Source of the DNA: Holotrichia oblita
Lineage: Eukaryota > Arthropoda > Insecta > Coleoptera > Scarabaeidae
Length of the DNA: 64,000 nucleotides
Assembly: GCA_023690525.1 (NCBI GenBank)
Contig: CM043018.1
Span: forward strand, 129,569,955-129,633,954
Direction of reading: 5' to 3'
In this document: positions 58,123 to 64,000 of the stretch, in pieces
Layout of the letters: each line of letters begins with the position of its first letter
How positions within the stretch are numbered: position 1 is the first letter of the stretch
Notes under the pieces: generated by a model
What the model was told of the DNA's origin: nothing
The model's database searches: none
What the model saw: the letters and a program-made list of their open reading frames with translations, nothing else
Program-made: the position numbers and the translations under genes

Positions 58123-60813
58123 ATTGACGTCATTCTTGACATCAATTTAAGAGTTTAAGTATTTAAGAAGATACAGCTTACGAAGTCAATTTATTTTCCA
58201 ATACCCTATGTGTTTATGCTCTATTCAGAAAAATTGATATTTCCGGCACGTTTAACCCAAGAAGTTGCCTTAACAATGTGTTTTTCATTTTTCAAAGTTT
58301 TTAGAATGATACAAAATAGTAAATAAGTAAAAATTTGAAAATTCTTGCTTTTGGGCTACAATTGAGTAGACCTTGCACCTATACAAGATTTTTTGTTAGA
58401 TTGTTATTGAGACCAAAATTTAGCAACTCTTTCAAACTTAATCCTATATCTGTTACAATAAATTAAATTCCCACAGTTTTTCGCGATTTTAGATTTTGGA
58501 AGGCGCCACGCTACCTAAAATCTTAGCATGTTTCCTTTTCTGCGTTGAAGTATTTCGAGTGTTGTCTCGTAAATAAGTTTATACTGATTAGCGAAAAATC
58601 AGTGTAAACTTATCTACGCGAGAACACCCGGAAGACTTCAACACATTATACAACGATCGTGAAAACCTGCGCTCACATATTTATATTTCTTCTGATTCGG
58701 TTACAATTTCGTCCTAAGCGGAATACTTAAATTTCTTCGTTCTACTTACGGAATTTTTTAACTTAACTTTATGATATGACAAATAATAGTTTTCCTTTTT
58801 GGATTCTCTCCTAAGTGCAGACTAAGCTTTTAGCGAAATAAATGAAAATGTGTTTTTCGGTGGAACATTTATTGTTTGAAGAAGTGTTGATATAATAGGG
58901 TATGTATGCGATAATTATGCAACTGCCGCTTGGCTATAGTTGATGTTAAACGTTACTTTGGCGATGTAGGCAATGAGGAAAGCAATTTATTTATGAACGA
59001 AATTCTAAAACAAAACAGGTTTCAAATACTAAATGATAATATGTTTTATTTGAGCTGATGTGCGTCTTTTATTAATAATTACTTGTCGTAAAATTTGAAA
59101 AAAAAATCCAAACTCACTTCACTAGAAAAAGATATCATCCTTACTGGAAACAATTACCTTCATTACGAAGATGAATTGACTACCTAAAGGGGGGAATGTC
59201 ATCCCTGCGGAATATATTATTACCGTGATGACATATAGAGTTAAATCTATAGCTTCTCCATTTAGGGGTAAAATATTTTAACTCCCAGCATTTTTCAATT
59301 TGCCGAGCCAAAACAGATCTTATAAGTATGTGTAAGTAGGATTATAACATCTGTGGACATATCTGTACGTATGTAAGTATTATAATCGATACGATCGAAT
59401 TTTAATCGATCCCTAACTCCAAAATAAAAAATGAGAGATAAATATGTCGAATTAAAATTTCAATTAATCAATCTGATAAGATCTGATAAGTTTATCAGAT
59501 TCAATAATACATATGTATATGTTTTTTATTACTTTTGCATTTAAAATATTCAATTGTAGTTATTTACAATCACAATTTGCCATTATTCTACAATATTTAA
59601 CTCTATAATTAATAAACATTTATTTTGTGCTCCTGGATGATATCCTAATTTTAGATAATTCTTATCATAAAGAATTTGCTACAGTTAATAATAAGATGCA
59701 TTAACATACAAAGTATCTAGTCAAACAGTTCATCCTCAATAAATACGTTTCACTATCTGTATTAGACTAAATTGATTTTCGAACGTGAGGCATTACGTTC
59801 TACAACATGTATAATTCCAACTATCCGATTTAATTACAGTATCTGTATTAGGAAAGGTGTAATTTGATGCTATTAGTTATATCCATAACTTTCCCGTTAT
59901 CGAGTAAATATGTAAATTCGTTCCTTTTCTTGTTTTCTATATATTTTTGTAAAATAATGAGACATTAATTTATTCCAACAGCGGTACGTTATAAGGATTC
60001 GAAGATACATAAAAAGCTATTATGTTTGCTGTAAACGTTACTTAACACAAAAATTGATCATAAATTAGTTTTTGTAAAAAAATTAGTATTTTAATGGATC
60101 TTACTTTATATCAAATTATCCGGCAAGTATTGTTGGCGATTCTTAATAGATTTGATTTATTTATATGTATAAGAAGAACATTTTATATAAGAATATAATT
60201 TGTATCTACTCAATTAATCCAGCAACTGGATATATACATACATATGTATATACATTGGTATACTGACGCAACAATGCAAATTCGTAAATAAATGTTTATA
60301 ATAAATTTTCTATTATTTTGTAGTTGTAGGCGTCGAACTTTAGAGGAAACATTTATTGATGCAATTCATTATCATATTTATAAAATCGCTCTACGTAACT
60401 ACACTATTGTTTTTAGTCAAATGTTGTACACAATATCTTCTATATGTTACAACTTCATGTCAAAGATAGATGTCCATAAAGATTTTATGTTCAACAATAG
60501 GTCTGCTATAACGTAACGCGTATGCTAGCTGAGAAAGTTAAGATCTCTCACCTCTGCCTGAATTGTTATCGAAGGTAACTTCTTGTAGGTCCTTCGCAAT
60601 GACCTGCACATCATGCTGTCTTAATAGGTGAACGCTTTTATTTGCATATTTACTATATCTGAATATATTCAAATTAATTTATGTATATATTGTTGAACAT
60701 GTTTGAATGTGGGCTGGCTTATTTTTTAACTCGTTAAATTTATTAGCTATTTGTATTTATTAATTAGGAAGTGATTTAAATTCTATATATTTTTCGAAAG
60801 AAATAAATATAAA
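58123..60813. other. AT-rich sequence, nothing recognised
   Basis: A small palindromic stretch (tctgataagatctgataagt near 59471) is the only structure noticed. Frames such as 60292-60516 have no family features. Confidence 0.4.
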
Positions 60814-60815
60814 TA

Positions 60816-62487
60816 CAGGATGATTGGTGAGAATGGCCTATTAAAAGTATTATACAAACGAAACGGAATTTTAAAACAAACTTTTGCAGATGGATATGGT
60901 TGAATATGAACCATCACGCGAAAATACTTTTGAATAAATATCACTTCCGGTTAACCGAGGAGGAGTAAAAGATTTTACAACATTTTAAGTTCTTCTCTGT
61001 AACATTATACGGGGTGTCTAAAAAATTAGTTGCTTATAAATAAGTTCAACCAGCGAAAAGTAGATTTCTTTAAATGGAAAGGTATACATTTTATTAGATA
61101 TTCTGATTATATGATAGATTCTCTTTTAATCCGTGTTAAATCTTCCTATACCGAAAATGGAAGGTGAATAATTATAACGATTTAATTCGTCTCCGTACCT
61201 AAAATGCTCAGATATTACACAGATGGTACAGATTATTTATTATGGAAAGTGAATGTAATCAAATAGTGAAATAAACGTATCGAACGTTTACTGAAAGATA
61301 TTAGCATTTACAACCAATGATCAGCAAAAATTTCTAAGAATTTTTGACATATAGGTAAAAAGTTTTAGCAAGCAATATGTTCGTAGAACAATGGTGAAGA
61401 ACAATATCAGTAAAAAATTTAGATTATCTAAGAATTCTCGTAGATACTCTCAACAAACGGTATTTGAATAATCAACATAAAGTAAATTTACATCAGTGGT
61501 CTAAATAATTAGAAATAACAAATTAGGTAAAATTAAAATAATGAAAAAGATAAGATAAAAGATACAGTAGAAAAATTATAAGAACAACAATAACAATAAC
61601 ATAAATAAATAAGTTATCTAAATGGCTCGATATGGCAACCGTTTTCATTGAGGCATTCTATATTTAGAGACGTATTCCTATAATTCTTACTCTTCGAATA
61701 GCATCTGGTATTTTTTGCCTAAACGATCCCTTATTCCCATAATTCAATTGGAAGAATTTACGAAAATACGATTAACAAAATGACAGACGTCAAAATAATT
61801 GACAAGTAAGTATGTAAAACAAATTAGCTAAGCACCCTTGCTTCAGTAAATTGACATATCTGAGCATGATATGTACGGAGACTAATTAAATCGTTATAAC
61901 TTACTCAACTTTCATTTTAGGTACAGGAACACCAATCACGGATTAAAAGAGAATTTATCATAGAATCAGAATATCTAATAAAATGTATACCTTCCCATTT
62001 AAAAAAATCTACTTTCGGAAGAGTGAAGTTATTTATAAGCAACTAAGTTTTTAAACACCCTGTCTAACGTTATAGAGAATAACTTCAAATGTTGTGTAAC
62101 TACATACTATCAGCTATGCGTGTGCAAAATTTCAGTCATCTCGTTTACTCCTACGTGACGTAATATCACTATAAAGTAAGATCGGTATCTGTCACTGTTT
62201 TTCTTTAATTGTGAATAACTCTGTAGGCATGGTATTTAGATATAGGGTATGATACATGAAATATGTGTAAAATTTATCATAGAAGCTGAATCTGTAATTT
62301 ATTTTATAGCATGCTATTTAAAAAATCGAAGTTGATGCCCTCTTCCGGTTAACCGGAAGTGATATGTATTCAAAAATATTTTTACGTGATAGCTCATATT
62401 CAACCATATCCAACTGAAAAATTTTGTTTTAAAATTCTGCTCCATTTGTATAATACTTTTAATAGGCCATTCTCATCAATCACCTTA
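60816..62487. mobile_element. palindromic MITE interrupted at its centre
   Basis: Left arm 60816-61009 and right arm 62063-62487 pair as inverted copies: gattggtgagaatggcctat at the outside, cacttccggttaacc in the middle, and tctctgtaacatta next to the insertion point. The left arm lacks about 200 bp present in the right arm (between a gaggagtaaa-like string and acaacatttNaagtt). The arms meet exactly where the inner element 61010-62062 begins and ends. Confidence 0.82.
61010..62062 (-). mobile_element. long-TIR DNA transposon inside the palindrome centre
   Basis: The left end CGGGGTGTCTAAAAAATTAG and the inverted right end CAGGGTGTTTAAAAACTTAG begin arms of about 200-210 bp (61010 to about 61215; about 61853-62062) with few mismatches (ttataaata, gtatacattttattagatat, taacgatttaatt). 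The spacer holds a minus-strand string near 61690-61790 (NYGNKGSFRQKIPDAIRRVR) resembling the C-terminus of mariner-like transposases. It is therefore probably a decayed autonomous element rather than a MITE. Confidence 0.75.
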
Positions 62488-64000
62488 TATATTTTATCTG
62501 AAATTCATAGAAATCATGCTTAGTATAGAAGCAAATCTTCCAAATATGGCCCAATATATTAGTTTATTTTGAAGACTTGGTAGTCGTAAACGAACACAGA
62601 TGGTAAATGACTTACCAGTGTAACAAACTATAGCAGTAATTTGATAGATATTGTATTATTGTGATGTCTGATTAGTTAGTAATATTCAATTTAGTGGCCT
62701 AAGTAATTTACCTGATCACATGCTTGTATCATTTATGTTTGATGTGGAGAAAACCAAAGAATAAAATAAAAACGTTTATCTACCATGATTTTAGTCGTTC
62801 GTATAAGCCAAGCAGTTTTAAAGCATGTCATGACTCAGAGATAAAAACAATTGAAATAGCTAAAATGAATTTACGACTAGCTAAAATTTATAATTTATCA
62901 AGGACTTCAGTCAGACCTTTTGTCAGTCCTCATGTAAAACATCCATTGTTCAATGTACTTTATTATACTTATCGAAATCTCATCTCTCTATGAGACAATT
63001 TCGTTGCTTTGCAATAGCCATGGATTAGAACGTTCTTTTTCCAAAGAGATCATTCTTGTCCACTTTAATCTTTGTTACATATGTTGTCTATTTAAACTAC
63101 TTCCTGAAAACTTGTTTACTAGATTCCTTATGCGATTATTTACCTTCCTTTAAACAAAATGAGCATTTACTATATAGCTCTACCAAGTATTATTTCAATA
63201 GTAACTTTTTTATACCAATTTACAGTTTGGTGTAACCTGGACCTATACCATGAAAATTGATATGTAAGATCGATGGATGATTTTTCTTGTTTGCAATCAA
63301 TAACCATTTTTGATTTCTTAATTTCTGGATTTCTTCTTTCTATAGTTACCATTTCAGCTGTTTTAATTATCTGAAAGGTGCAGCATAGTAAGAAGAAGTT
63401 CGAATCTATTCGAATAATAATTTGTTGAGTGGCATAGAGATTAGTTTGATTAACAGTCTAAAAATATCATCTCTAATTAGCAATTGAATACAATCGTATG
63501 GTAAACATTCTGTAAAAAAACTAGAAAGCCAATGATTTATACCACAATGTTGACTAAATTTGAATTCTCGTTTTCAGTGATTAGGGTCAAGTGGGGTAAA
63601 TATGCAATGAGATATAAAACTTTCACGTTTTAAGCTACTTACCATTTCAAATTGAACTGTTTAATTTCACTATTTTGTGTAAATTTGTCTCATCTTGCCA
63701 AAAAAAATGGATTTTTTTAAATTAAATGTCAGCAGGTCCACAAAAAATACCAAAAACAGCGTTTCATTTTTAACCCTGTTTTTGGAAAAAACTGAAACAT
63801 AATAGGGAAAATATGAAACAAGCGTATAACTTCCATACTATTAGTGATACTGGTGTTTCAGAGGCAAAAATGGAACGAGCGGGAAAAAATGAAAGGAAAA
63901 CATGTACCGCATGCATTTAGTTATTATATTTTACATTCAAAATAAAATAAAAAGCATCTGAAGAAGATACTAGTTTAAATAACACTATAATTAGGGTGAA
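62488..64000. other. AT-rich sequence to the window edge
   Basis: No gene recognised; the frame 62724-62993 lacks family features. A string ttagggtcaagtggggtaaa at about 63582 and attagggtgaa at the very end look like ends of an insect DNA-transposon type, but they are in the same orientation and the window stops there. Confidence 0.35.

Noticed and set aside
62724..62993. 89-codon plus-strand frame near the right end
   Set aside because: No domain, signal or neighbouring element supports it; the length is within chance for AT-rich DNA.

Overview
The window is AT-rich animal DNA, almost certainly from an insect. It carries BEL/Pao and Ty3/gypsy LTR retrotransposons of arthropod type, many Tc1/mariner relics and R1-like LINE fragments, and tRNA-primed LTR elements whose primer sites match animal tRNA-Tyr and tRNA-Arg ends. 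I found no host gene that I can defend. The window is a transposon-dense intergenic or heterochromatic tract, and its interest lies in the nesting.

Left part (1-16 kb): a nearly intact BEL/Pao element on the minus strand (2940-15937) has 674-bp LTRs differing at about one base, a 5-bp target duplication (atgta), a tRNA-Tyr primer site and a 1636-codon gag-pol reading frame. An in-frame TGA lies shortly after its gag start. A Ty3/gypsy element (3684-10007, minus strand, about 720-736-bp LTRs, TSD atat, tRNA-Arg primer site) is inserted into its 3' untranslated part, 27 bp past the pol stop. Its gag and pol are joined by a -1 frameshift heptamer of the TTTTTTA type, and its gag tail is Asn/Gln-rich with no zinc knuckle.

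Middle (17-37 kb): layered DNA transposons. A palindromic MITE (18803-20791) has a mariner (19052-20528) at its exact centre; next to it is a solo LTR of the same gypsy family. Three relics of one intron-containing Tc1 family occur (17771, 22480 and 54422), one interrupted by a small GC-richer MITE and one by a SINE-like piece. A Tc1 element at 25175-26801 shows DD38E spacing. Further mariner, Tc1 and Penelope-like relics and a 775-bp foldback MITE follow. A tandem array of about 163-bp monomers (34905-36806) shows colinear patches of the unique sequence lying about 1.43 kb upstream.

Right part (37-64 kb): mostly featureless AT-rich DNA with LINE fragments (39.97, 43.8, 45.3 and 57.2 kb), a tyrosine-recombinase (Crypton/DIRS-like) relic at 51 kb, a TIR element at 52.2-53.3 kb, and a second palindrome with another long-TIR element at its exact centre (60816-62487).

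The strongest leads are the array mosaic (probably an assembly or haplotype-merge artefact, otherwise very odd), the repeated insertion of TA-target transposons at the centre of palindromic MITEs, the gypsy gag/frameshift architecture, the BEL in-frame TGA, the DD38E Tc1 and the tyrosine-recombinase relic.
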